Source: Woeseiaceae bacterium | Lineage (GTDB): Bacteria; Pseudomonadota; Gammaproteobacteria; Steroidobacterales; Woeseiaceae | Direction of reading: 5' to 3' | Length of the DNA: 34,637 bases | Assembly (NCBI GenBank): GCA_030066735.1 | Contig: JASJBB010000055.1 | Coordinates: 1-34,637 of the forward strand | Shown: piece after piece, positions 26,187-34,429 of the stretch | Numbering within the stretch: the first letter of the stretch is position 1 | How the letters are laid out: every line of letters begins with the position of its first letter | Made by a program: the position numbers and the translations under genes | Notes under the pieces: model-generated | Seen by the model: the letters and a program-made list of their open reading frames with translations, nothing else | The model's database searches: none | What the model was told of the DNA's origin: nothing

Positions 26187-26849
26187 TCAGTCGGAAGGAG
26201 GCGAATATTTCGTGATGTAAGCCCCCACGAGGCCGGCGACGAGGATCGTAATGTAGAACTGGCCGAACACGGCCTGGAGGTAGGCAAAGGTTCGCGCGGT
26301 GGCCGAAACCGGCGTAATGTCGCCGTAACCCAACGTGGTCATCGTGACGAAACTGAAATACAGCCAGTCGGAACTCCAGCCGTGCACCAGAGGTTTGGTA
26401 ATGCCGGCAAACGACCCGCGGTCTACCTGTTCGATGACGGCGTAAGCAATGGCCCATAGCACCCCGAACAGCAGGTACAGCGTGATCGCGCCAATGACCC
26501 GGTCGATGGTGATGTCCTGGCTGGTGAATACCTGGGTAGCAACGCACCAGACAGCGATTACGATGAACAAAGCGGCCGTCGTGAATGACGACAGTGCGTA
26601 AGAGTCGCCGGGCGTGGCGGCGGTCAGGACGCTAAGCAGGACGCCGGCGACAGCGAAACCGATTGCGATCGGAAAGAACCGGCCGAAGCCCCGGAGGCTC
26701 CAGACGCCGAACGTGAGCAGCCAGGAGAACATCAGCACGCGCATGATGCGCGTGGAAATGACACCCAGGTCCTCGGCGACCGGCACGACGACGAGAAAAA
26801 CGACCAGGGCGATGAGCAGCCACGAAAAGTTTTTCTTCTCCCACAGCAT
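26187..26849 (-). CDS. K+ channel-like six-helix membrane protein
   Basis: This 220-residue inner-membrane protein has six hydrophobic helices and a pore loop, TMTTLGYGDITPVS, between the last two. GYGD is the potassium-selectivity signature. There is no arginine-rich S4 helix and no C-terminal RCK/TrkA-N domain, so gating is unexplained. The ATG at 26849 (MLWEKKNF) was preferred to a TTG 11 codons upstream because it is followed directly by the first helix and has GGCGAG shortly before it. It is divergent from the double-barrel gene and upstream of the RND pair on the same strand. Confidence 0.88.
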   Translation of the reverse strand: MLWEKKNFSWLLIALVVFLVVVPVAEDLGVISTRIMRVLMFSWLLTFGVWSLRGFGRFFPIAIGFAVAGVLLSVLTAATPGDSYALSSFTTAALFIVIAVWCVATQVFTSQDITIDRVIGAITLYLLFGVLWAIAYAVIEQVDRGSFAGITKPLVHGWSSDWLYFSFVTMTTLGYGDITPVSATARTFAYLQAVFGQFYITILVAGLVGAYITKYSPPSD

Positions 26850-26913
26850 TTGCTCGCCAACATAACACAGCGTCCCGCTCAAAAGGCCGCCGGTCTGCTG
26901 GTAACATCGCCGT

Positions 26914-28458
26914 GTGCATAAGTTTCACGGCATTCTCCTGACTGCGCTCCTCGTTGTCAGCAGCGACGCATCGGCGAACAAGCTGATGGAGTTTCTCCGC
27001 AGCTACGACATGAACGACTATTCGCTCGGCGTCGCGGTCTCGGCGCGCCAAAACCCGTTCATCGGTGGCGAGAATTCGTTATTCGCGTATCCGTACCTGA
27101 CGTCATTCACTCACTGGTCGATGACCGATGGCTGGATCCTGATTCGCGATGGCGGCTACGGGATTCGCTGGGTAAGTGACAACGACTGGGAGCTGGGCGT
27201 CATTGCCCGGCCGCGGACGCTCGGGCTCGGCAACAGCGCGGCCGAGGAACTCACCGGTATCGCCGATCGCAAGTGGACGATCGAAATGGGGCCGACGATC
27301 GGTTACCGCGGCTGGCCCGTGCACATTAACTGGACACTCTGGGACGAACTGCTGGGGCGGCACGGCGGCTACGTCAGCGATCTGTCCCTCGCATTACCCA
27401 TCGACCTCGATCGCGGCTTCATCGTGCCTCGGGTGCATGCGATCTATGAGAGCGCTGACCACAGCAATTATTACTACTCGGTGAGCGCGGCCGAGGCGAC
27501 GCCGACCAGGCCTGCATACACGCCCGGATCGACCTGGAACGCCAGGGCCGAGGTGCGCGTTGGATACGAAGTTTCTCCGAAGTGGCTGCTGACGGCGACG
27601 GTCGGTGCGGAATGGCTTGGCTCTGAAATTACCAATAGCCCCATCGTGGGGCGCGATCGCGTGCTTTTCGGCAACGTCGGGCTGGCTTACAACGCCGACA
27701 TCTTCAATCCGACGGCACTCGATAACTACGACCGGCCGCTGCCGACCATCGACCTGCGTGTTGCGGCATTCTTTACCGATATCAGCAGCAAAGTCAGGCG
27801 TGACACTGCCGACGGAGTGCCGGGCATCGAGATCGATCTCGAGAACATTCTTGGCACCCCGCAATCCGGCACGGCAATCGAAGTCGATGCGCTATGGCGG
27901 ACCGGGACGCACCACCAGTTCGAACTCGGGTATTTTGATCTCGTGCGCAACGGCACGACGACGCTCGAGAACGATCTCCGGTTCGGCGACCTGTTTTTGC
28001 CGGCGGGCACTGTGGTCGACAGCCAGGTCGACTATAGCTCGCTGCGATTCGGTTATACGTTTTTCCTGATGCGCGATGCGCAGAAGGAACTCGGTTTCAT
28101 GGTCGGGATGCACCTGTCCGAACTGGCCGTCAACGTCCGAACGGAGACCGGTGACCAGGTGGAACGCTCACGGTCCAGTACGCCGCTGCCGGTCATCGGC
28201 CTGAATGGCGCGCTGTTCCTGGGCGAGCGCACGACTTTGCGCGCGCGCATTCACCTGTTCAGAACCGATTTCGACCAGCACGAGGGGGCGCTCAATTATG
28301 CAGCCCTGGACCTGGAGCGCGTGTTCGGAAAGCGAATACGGGCCGGTATTGGTTACAACCTGTACGCAACGCGACTCGAATCGAACAGTGAGAGCCTGAA
28401 CGGCAGCCTCGATATTCGCCACCACGGGCCCGTAGTGTACGTAACGCTCGGATTCTAA
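26914..28458 (+). CDS. Fused MipA/OmpV barrel and second outer-membrane barrel
   Basis: This 514-residue exported protein starts at GTG and has a signal peptide (about residues 1-21). Residues about 35-260 fit the MipA/OmpV family: the segment SVSAAEATPTRPAYTPGS, the strand SPKWLLTATVGAEWLG and NSPIVGRD are typical. Residues about 279-514 form a second set of amphipathic strands (HHQFELGYFDLVRN, SSLRFGYTFFLM, KELGFMVGMHLSELAVNV) and end in VVYVTLGF, with a C-terminal phenylalanine. MipA-family proteins normally end after about 250 residues. The protein may form two adjacent barrels or one large one. Its stop shares four bases with the convergent TAXI gene. Confidence 0.82.
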   Translation: MHKFHGILLTALLVVSSDASANKLMEFLRSYDMNDYSLGVAVSARQNPFIGGENSLFAYPYLTSFTHWSMTDGWILIRDGGYGIRWVSDNDWELGVIARPRTLGLGNSAAEELTGIADRKWTIEMGPTIGYRGWPVHINWTLWDELLGRHGGYVSDLSLALPIDLDRGFIVPRVHAIYESADHSNYYYSVSAAEATPTRPAYTPGSTWNARAEVRVGYEVSPKWLLTATVGAEWLGSEITNSPIVGRDRVLFGNVGLAYNADIFNPTALDNYDRPLPTIDLRVAAFFTDISSKVRRDTADGVPGIEIDLENILGTPQSGTAIEVDALWRTGTHHQFELGYFDLVRNGTTTLENDLRFGDLFLPAGTVVDSQVDYSSLRFGYTFFLMRDAQKELGFMVGMHLSELAVNVRTETGDQVERSRSSTPLPVIGLNGALFLGERTTLRARIHLFRTDFDQHEGALNYAALDLERVFGKRIRAGIGYNLYATRLESNSESLNGSLDIRHHGPVVYVTLGF

Positions 28459-29675
28459 CCTGCGTCCAGCTGCATCACGATGTCGTTGGTCAGGGTGATG
28501 AAGATGCGAAAGCTCTCGTCAGCCGCGAGTTTCTCGTCGACGAGCTTGGCGAAGGCGTCATCCTGGAGTTGTCGCAATTGCTCGATGGCATTGCTGCGCT
28601 CCGCCATGTCTGTTGATGCCATAGCCGCATTACGGATATCCAGCGCTGCCTTGTAAAAGCGGTCGATGCGGTTCTTACGGCGCCGGTTGAATATCCGGAT
28701 GCCCGCGAACGCCGCGCTGAATGTCGCGACCATCAGCGTCACCAGCACTTCCGCAACACCCGAGTAACGTTCGACGAAAGTCGGTTCGGCCCGTTGCAGG
28801 TAGTCTTGCGCGCCGGCGTGAACGACGAATCGGGACCGACTTACGTCGAAGTCGCCGGAAATGTTCTGGAACAGGCCCGGATGGATCGTTGCCAGCGCAG
28901 GGCGCATGCGCAGCACCTCATTAACGAGGTCGTAAACGACCGACCGGTCCAGGTCCGCGCGCGCGATGATGAGCTTGTCGACGGCAACGGTCACCACGGG
29001 TTCACTGGCCGCATCGCCGTACGTACCCACCGGGATGACGAACGGCCGGAAGTGCGGATTCAGCAGCACGATGGAATCGACGGGACCGCCCCGGCCGATC
29101 TCTTTGGGCGTGCCGATCGACCAGAGTTTCACATCCGGATACTCGGCCAGCCGGTCGGGTGCGATGGGTGCGAATACGACGGCCAGGTCGATCTTGGCCT
29201 CCAGGCCGGTTTCGAAGCGGAAGCCTTCGTCGCCAAGGTCGATTGTCGCCGTCAGGCGCTCGAACACCCGGCGCGAGGCGGAACCCGGCTGGCCCGCGAA
29301 GACCAGGGCGTTACGCATCAGGTCGATGAACGAGCCGGGATCGCGGTGGTCGGGATACACAACGTGCAGCACCGTTGCGTAGAGTGGCATCACGGCGGCA
29401 ATGTCGTCGCGGAACGGCTGGTCGTTGGAGATCAGGGCGATGTCCGCACGGCCCTCGGCGACTTCGAGAATCGCTTCGCCGCCCGTCATGGGGGCATCGG
29501 TCAGGACAAGGTCGATCGCGGACTCATTGCCGAGCAGCCTGACCATGTTGTCGACGATTTCCTGGTCGACCGGTCCGTCAGGCCGGACCAGCACCAGTTT
29601 TTGCCGGGCCGTGTCACACGAGGCGAGGACGAGTGCAGCAGCGATGATGAGCGGTAGTCGAATCATGTCCCGCAT
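28455..29675 (-). CDS. TAXI-type solute-binding protein with membrane anchor and cytoplasmic tail
   Basis: This 406-residue protein has a lipoprotein-like signal (LVLASC, cysteine at residue 20). A TAXI/NMT1-like periplasmic binding domain follows (about 25-295), including EGRADIALISNDQPF and VFAGQPGSASRRVFERL. A transmembrane helix (about 305-329) leads to a basic stop-transfer stretch RIFNRRRKNR and a helical tail of about 70 residues. Ordinary TAXI proteins of TRAP transporters lack the anchor and tail. No TRAP permease is nearby, so it may act as a sensor or with an unlinked partner. It is divergent from the AsmA-family gene across only 17 bases. Confidence 0.83.
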   Translation of the reverse strand: MRDMIRLPLIIAAALVLASCDTARQKLVLVRPDGPVDQEIVDNMVRLLGNESAIDLVLTDAPMTGGEAILEVAEGRADIALISNDQPFRDDIAAVMPLYATVLHVVYPDHRDPGSFIDLMRNALVFAGQPGSASRRVFERLTATIDLGDEGFRFETGLEAKIDLAVVFAPIAPDRLAEYPDVKLWSIGTPKEIGRGGPVDSIVLLNPHFRPFVIPVGTYGDAASEPVVTVAVDKLIIARADLDRSVVYDLVNEVLRMRPALATIHPGLFQNISGDFDVSRSRFVVHAGAQDYLQRAEPTFVERYSGVAEVLVTLMVATFSAAFAGIRIFNRRRKNRIDRFYKAALDIRNAAMASTDMAERSNAIEQLRQLQDDAFAKLVDEKLAADESFRIFITLTNDIVMQLDAG

Positions 29676-29692
29676 GCGCGTAAGCTAAGCTG

Positions 29693-32600
29693 ATGTTGCG
29701 CCGGATTATACGCCTATTTGCCTGGTCGCTTGCGGTGCTGGCGTTTCTCGTGATGGGCCTTTACGTCTACCTGCGCAGCGCCGACCTGAGCGTATACCAG
29801 TCGCAAATCGAGAAGATACTTGCGCGCAGCATTGGCCACGAACTTGATGTTGGCGGGCTTTTCGAGCTGCGATTCGGCCCGACGACCGTCATCGTTGCCG
29901 AGGACGCAGCGCTCGTAAACCCGGATTGGCCTGGTGACGGCGAGCTGATCCGCGTCGGTCACCTGACATTCGCGTTCAATACGTGGTCGCTGTTCTCGTC
30001 CACATTCCTCGTCGAGGAGCTCCGCGCCACGGATGTCTCGGGCAAGCTCTTGCGCGACGAGGGCGGCCGCATTAACTGGATATCGGAGCGCATACAGCCG
30101 CAAGCGTCTGACGGCGCTGCGCCCGACCTGAACCGGGTGGCGTTTCGCAAGGTCGATATCGAAGGCGTCGAGTTCCTCTACGAAGATCCGCGGCGGCCGC
30201 GGCCGGTATTGTCGCTGATCGAGTTTCTGAGAATCAGCCCCGACGAGAACGACATTCTCGACCTCGACCTGCGTGGCGATGTCAATGAACTGCCGCTCTG
30301 GGCCGATGGCAAGATCGGCCCGTGGCGCAATTTCGTCGACGGGCAAGACATCCTGGCTGACCTTGAAATGACACTCGGCCCGGCGCGGCTCTCCCTGGAA
30401 GGCAGGGTTGCCGATGTGGTTCAGCTCGAAGGAGTCGAGCTGACCGCCGTCCTGGCCGGGCCGGCGATAGAGCGGGCCCTGGAACGGCTGGGGGTCCCGC
30501 CGTTCGCCAGCGGTGAGTTTCAAATTTCCGCCGACGTCCAACAGCAGGACGTGGGTCACCGGGTTCGACTGGACGGGACCCTTGGGCAAATCAGCCTCTT
30601 CGCGAGCGGGTCCACCGACAGTTTCCCGTTACCCCGTTCCGTGAACTACGACTTCAGCATTACGGGACCCGACGCCGGCGCCATCGCGGAACTGGCGGGC
30701 ATCGATGCGGTTGCCGCGGCGCCGTTCCAGGTGTCGGGCGAATACTGGCGCGACAACAGTGTCATCGGGTTTAACGACGCCTTGCTGCGCGTCGGCCAGA
30801 ATGCGCTGGGTTTCACTGGCGATGTCGATCTCGACAGCCTCGATATCTTTATGGCTGTCAACGCCGACGGGCCGGATTTCTCGATGATCGGCCCCTTCAT
30901 CGACCTGGACGGGCTGCCTTCGGCCCCGTACTCGATTCGTGGCGAGGTGCGCAGAGTCGGGGCTGCCTGGGAAGCGAACGAAGTCGATGCCAGGGTGGGT
31001 GACAACCTCCTCGCCGTCAGCGGGCGGGTCGAGACAGGTAGCAACGCGGAGAGCCGGATTACATTGCGGGCCGACGGGCCCGACATCTCGATCCTGCAGG
31101 ACTTCACGGACCTGGCGGGCATCCCGTCGCGTCCCTATGACATCGACGTTGTCGTGCGATCGCATCCGGACGGCATCCTGATCGAGCAGGGGACGGGTAT
31201 CTTCGGTGAGAACCGCGTCGACGCGCAGGGCAAGGTCGCTCTGGCGCCCGGGCTCGTCGGCACCAGCGGCACCGTCCGGTTGTCGGGACCGGAGTTCCAC
31301 AATGTTGCGCTCCTCTCGGGTGTGCCGTACCTGCCGGCGGGGCCGTTCGATATTGCCGGCGATGTGGCCGTGCGCAGCGGCGCCTTGCGTCTCGATGGGG
31401 TCAGCGCGCGGGTTGGCGAGTTGCAGGCGAGCGCGTCCGGAACCGTGGGGACAGCGGGCGGCGAGCGCGGGCAGTTCGACCTGGACGTCACACTGGCCGG
31501 TCCCGACCTCTCGGCGTTGCCGGAGGTACAGGGGCTGGAGGTATTTGCTGGCGATCCGTTCCGGATGGCAGGTCGCATAGCGCGTGCCGGAGAGTCGCTT
31601 ACCGCCACGGGGCTGGATGTTTCCGTCGGCAACTTCGCCGCGACGTTGACCGGGTCAGTGAGCGGCGCCGCGGAGCAGGTTCGGCTGTCGGTGTCGGCGA
31701 GCGCGGAAGATTCGCTGATGGTTCGCAAGATTGCCGGGCTGAACTACCTGCCGGCGGGGCCCGTTGTCATCGACGGCGACTTTGATCTGTCGGGCGACGA
31801 GATCCGGTTGAGCGAAACCAGGCTCAGCGTTGGCGAGTATCGCGTCGAAGCCAATGGCTCCGTTAACCTGAGGCCGCGCTCCAACAACAGCGACCTGGTT
31901 TTTTCTTTCTCCGGGCCCAGCCTGTACGAGGTGGGCCTGATCCGCGATTTTACCCTGTTCGCGGACAAGGAGTTCAGCGTGTCGGGCGAGTTCGCTGGCA
32001 CGGCTTCCGGTTTCGAGGTTGATGAATTGATTGCTCGTATCGGCGACAACGACCTGCGCGGGGAGTTCGATGCGAATCTCGAAGGCAAGCCGCAGTTCGT
32101 TGCGACGCTGACGTCGTCGTACCTGGATCTGACGGATCGTTTCGGGCAGGGCGGGGTAGAGGAACCTGATGAGGACGCTCCCGAGGAATCCGGCGATACC
32201 GGCGACGGGCGTTATTTTTCCGACCAGCCGCTGGATACCAGCGGGCTGCAGCTCGCCGATATCGACGTTAAGCTCAGGGTCGGCGAACTGATCTCGAACA
32301 GCGTGAGCGTGACTGACGTCGAGGTAGGCGTGCGACTCCAGAATGGCGCATTGCAGGTCGAGCCGATCTCCCTGCGGCAGAACGATGGCAGCATCGAGGC
32401 CAGGGTCAGCCTGGCGCCCGAGCAAGGCCAGTACCGGCTCTCAACCCGGTTGGAGGCCAACGACATCAGGGTCGGTGCGTTTGCGCCGGGCGATGCGGAT
32501 ATCGAATCACTGCCACAGTTGAACGGCAGCTTGGCGCTCGACGGCGTCGGGAATTCGATCCGGTCAATACTGGCGTCGGCGAATGGCAGCCTGTCTTTTC

Positions 32601-33091
32601 GGCAGGGCGCTGGCAAGGTCAGAAATGTCTTCGGATCGGCTGTTTTTCGTGACATCCTGTTCGAGGTATTTCGCAGGCTGAACCCGCTGCGCAAGACGCG
32701 CGATTACCAGTTGCTCGAATGCGGCATCTACGAGGTGTCCGTCACGGAAGGAATCGCCACGATTGACAACCTGGCCATCCAGACGGATGCAATGACGACC
32801 ATAGCCCGGGGCGAGATCAACCTGAGAAACGAACGGCTCGACCTCGCGTTCCGGGCCAAGCCGCGTGAGGGCATCGGCATCTCTCTCGGCACGGTCGTCA
32901 ATGAACTGCTGGAAGTGCGAGGCACCCTGAAGTCGCCGAGAATCGGTGTCGATGCCGGCCGGACCGCGACAACGACGGGCGCCGCCGTGGCGACAGGCGG
33001 ACTGTCGTTGCTGGCGCGTGGCCTGTGGGACCGTATCTCTGCAGAGGGCGATATCTGCAACAGGCAGCAGAAACAGGATGAGCGGCGCTAG
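29693..33091 (+). CDS. AsmA-family protein, probable envelope lipid-transfer bridge
   Basis: This 1132-residue protein has one N-terminal membrane anchor (about residues 5-27), a large periplasmic part and no cytoplasmic domain. The N-terminus (SIGHELDVGGLFELRFGPTT) and the C-terminal AsmA domain (about 970-1110, with FRQGAGKVRNVFGSAVFRD and TIARGEINLRNERLDLAFRA) are typical of AsmA/YhdP/TamB relatives, which form long hydrophobic grooves thought to carry phospholipids to the outer membrane. The middle is built of about eight 69-residue repeats. An acidic insert (about 820-840) is probably a flexible loop. It lies between envelope genes, and its stop shares CTAG with the convergent lipoprotein gene. 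Confidence 0.9.
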   Translation: MLRRIIRLFAWSLAVLAFLVMGLYVYLRSADLSVYQSQIEKILARSIGHELDVGGLFELRFGPTTVIVAEDAALVNPDWPGDGELIRVGHLTFAFNTWSLFSSTFLVEELRATDVSGKLLRDEGGRINWISERIQPQASDGAAPDLNRVAFRKVDIEGVEFLYEDPRRPRPVLSLIEFLRISPDENDILDLDLRGDVNELPLWADGKIGPWRNFVDGQDILADLEMTLGPARLSLEGRVADVVQLEGVELTAVLAGPAIERALERLGVPPFASGEFQISADVQQQDVGHRVRLDGTLGQISLFASGSTDSFPLPRSVNYDFSITGPDAGAIAELAGIDAVAAAPFQVSGEYWRDNSVIGFNDALLRVGQNALGFTGDVDLDSLDIFMAVNADGPDFSMIGPFIDLDGLPSAPYSIRGEVRRVGAAWEANEVDARVGDNLLAVSGRVETGSNAESRITLRADGPDISILQDFTDLAGIPSRPYDIDVVVRSHPDGILIEQGTGIFGENRVDAQGKVALAPGLVGTSGTVRLSGPEFHNVALLSGVPYLPAGPFDIAGDVAVRSGALRLDGVSARVGELQASASGTVGTAGGERGQFDLDVTLAGPDLSALPEVQGLEVFAGDPFRMAGRIARAGESLTATGLDVSVGNFAATLTGSVSGAAEQVRLSVSASAEDSLMVRKIAGLNYLPAGPVVIDGDFDLSGDEIRLSETRLSVGEYRVEANGSVNLRPRSNNSDLVFSFSGPSLYEVGLIRDFTLFADKEFSVSGEFAGTASGFEVDELIARIGDNDLRGEFDANLEGKPQFVATLTSSYLDLTDRFGQGGVEEPDEDAPEESGDTGDGRYFSDQPLDTSGLQLADIDVKLRVGELISNSVSVTDVEVGVRLQNGALQVEPISLRQNDGSIEARVSLAPEQGQYRLSTRLEANDIRVGAFAPGDADIESLPQLNGSLALDGVGNSIRSILASANGSLSFRQGAGKVRNVFGSAVFRDILFEVFRRLNPLRKTRDYQLLECGIYEVSVTEGIATIDNLAIQTDAMTTIARGEINLRNERLDLAFRAKPREGIGISLGTVVNELLEVRGTLKSPRIGVDAGRTATTTGAAVATGGLSLLARGLWDRISAEGDICNRQQKQDERR
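30458..32093 (+). repeat. Eight diverged protein repeats of about 69 residues inside the AsmA-family gene
   Basis: Units begin near residues 256, 325, 393, 462, 532, 603, 671 and 741, a period of 68-71 residues. Most open with GPD or a variant, then a hydrophobic helix-like segment, a loop such as LPSAPY, LPAGPF or LPAGPV, a strand like SIRGEV or DIAGDV, and a closing segment like ARVGDN or SVGEY. The DNA is diverged, so this is an old duplication series rather than a recent tandem array. Confidence 0.8.
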
Positions 33092-33705
33092 TCTGCCAGC
33101 AGGCCCTGCCTTTCAATGCGTTTGACGATGGTCTCGGCCGTCTGGTCGATCAGCAGGCCGATGTTCGATTGCTTGCCGGTCTGGTGGTCGAACGCGAACA
33201 CGATCTCTTCCGAGCCGGCGCCGTAGAATTCGACGGCGAGCAGGGCGTTGGTGATGAATTCGACCGATCCGGGCTTCTTGTAGTCGGTGTAGTCGGAGCG
33301 GAACAGGTTGACGAACCGTCCGCCGATGGGCGTTGCGTCAATCTCGGTGCGGCTCTTCTTGACCTTTAGCTGCACGTCGCCGTCGAGGCGGCGAATTGCG
33401 AGCACCGAATCGAAACCCTGGGAATCGATAGCCGCGATGACATCTTCCTTCGTAACCGCTTTGTCGCCGCCGATCACTGAATGCCACGGAGCGGCTGACG
33501 TGCCTGTCTTCCGGATGTTGGACACGACGACGCGCTCGAAATGCGAGCGCGTGTTGTAGTCGCCGGTAACGGCGATGACCAGCACGTTGTTGAATGCCGC
33601 GTCCTGCTGATCCGGTGCATTGACGGACGAGTTGCCCGCGCAGCCTGCCAGCAGCAAGCCGGAAAGCCCGGACAGGATCAGGAAAAGATGTAGTTTCGCT
33701 CGCAA
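33088..33705 (-). CDS. Uncharacterised lipoprotein
   Basis: This 205-residue lipoprotein has a clear lipobox (GLLLAGC, cysteine near residue 21). The start is a TTG at 33705, with GGAG five bases upstream; the open frame continues further upstream, but that part overlaps the preceding gene and gives no signal peptide. The mature part begins with a Ser/Asn/Asp-rich linker, then alternating strands and helices (VLVIAVTGDYNTRSHFER, IGLLIDQTAETIVKRIERQG). It resembles small periplasmic lipoproteins of mixed alpha/beta fold; I do not recognise a named family. It follows another lipoprotein gene by 20 bases and is probably co-transcribed with it. Confidence 0.8.
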   Translation of the reverse strand: MRAKLHLFLILSGLSGLLLAGCAGNSSVNAPDQQDAAFNNVLVIAVTGDYNTRSHFERVVVSNIRKTGTSAAPWHSVIGGDKAVTKEDVIAAIDSQGFDSVLAIRRLDGDVQLKVKKSRTEIDATPIGGRFVNLFRSDYTDYKKPGSVEFITNALLAVEFYGAGSEEIVFAFDHQTGKQSNIGLLIDQTAETIVKRIERQGLLAD

Positions 33706-33725
33706 AGGGAACTCCGTGGGATTAG

Positions 33726-34328
33726 CTAGCGGCCGAGACTCTCGTCGAGAAACTGGCGAAAGAGCGCCGCCCAGTGTGCGGCGGCGGCATCGACGCTGGC
33801 CCAATCGGTCGTTTCGCCGGCTTCATCGGCAATCATCGGCGTCCTGGCGCTGTCGGCGGCCCTCGCCAGCACGCGGCCGCTGACCGAGTCGCGCATTTCC
33901 ATCAGGAAAACGATCTTTCCCGGCGCAGCCATAGGGCGCAGCTCGGAGCGGACGCTCATCGTGTCGGACTGGGCTGCGGCGCGAAAGTCGATGAGCGTCG
34001 CCTGTACCGTCATCGCGCCCTCGCCAGGCTCGGTCACAATGGCATATCCTTCGAGTTCGGCAAGGAACGCATCGCGAAAGGTCTCGCGAATCCGCTGCAG
34101 GTCCTCGGCCGGGGTTTCGGCATTCTGCGGGAAGAAAATGCCCATCTCCACGGCATGCAGCCGGTCGTAGCGCGAGAAATCGGCATCGGTCGCGACCTGG
34201 GCAGACTCCACATTGGAATCGGGGTTTACGCGGAAGCTCTGCGTTTCAACCGTTGCGCATGCTGACAGCAGCAGTGCGGCTGCGAAGAGCAGCGAGCGCT
34301 TGCATGTCAAAGACTGGAACGTCAACAT
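33726..34328 (-). CDS. Lipoprotein, possibly DUF3313-like
   Basis: This 200-residue lipoprotein has its lipobox at LLLSAC (cysteine near residue 24). The segment SRYDRLHAVEMGIFFPQ, followed by a helix (LQRIRETFRDAFLAELEG), then MTVQATLIDFRAA and a strand pair (IVFLMEMRDSVSGRVLARAAD), resembles DUF3313-type lipoproteins. That match is from memory of the family pattern and is tentative. It is first in a two-lipoprotein unit and divergent from a small exported helical protein across 101 bases in which I see no clear promoter. Confidence 0.78.
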   Translation of the reverse strand: MLTFQSLTCKRSLLFAAALLLSACATVETQSFRVNPDSNVESAQVATDADFSRYDRLHAVEMGIFFPQNAETPAEDLQRIRETFRDAFLAELEGYAIVTEPGEGAMTVQATLIDFRAAAQSDTMSVRSELRPMAAPGKIVFLMEMRDSVSGRVLARAADSARTPMIADEAGETTDWASVDAAAAHWAALFRQFLDESLGR

Positions 34329-34429
34329 CGGTTCGGATCCTTGCGGCAGCAGTGGTGGTGAGGGTCAGACTGGTTGGGCAGTCTACCGCAACAATGGTTC
34401 CATGTTCGATATCTCGTGGGGGGAAGGAT

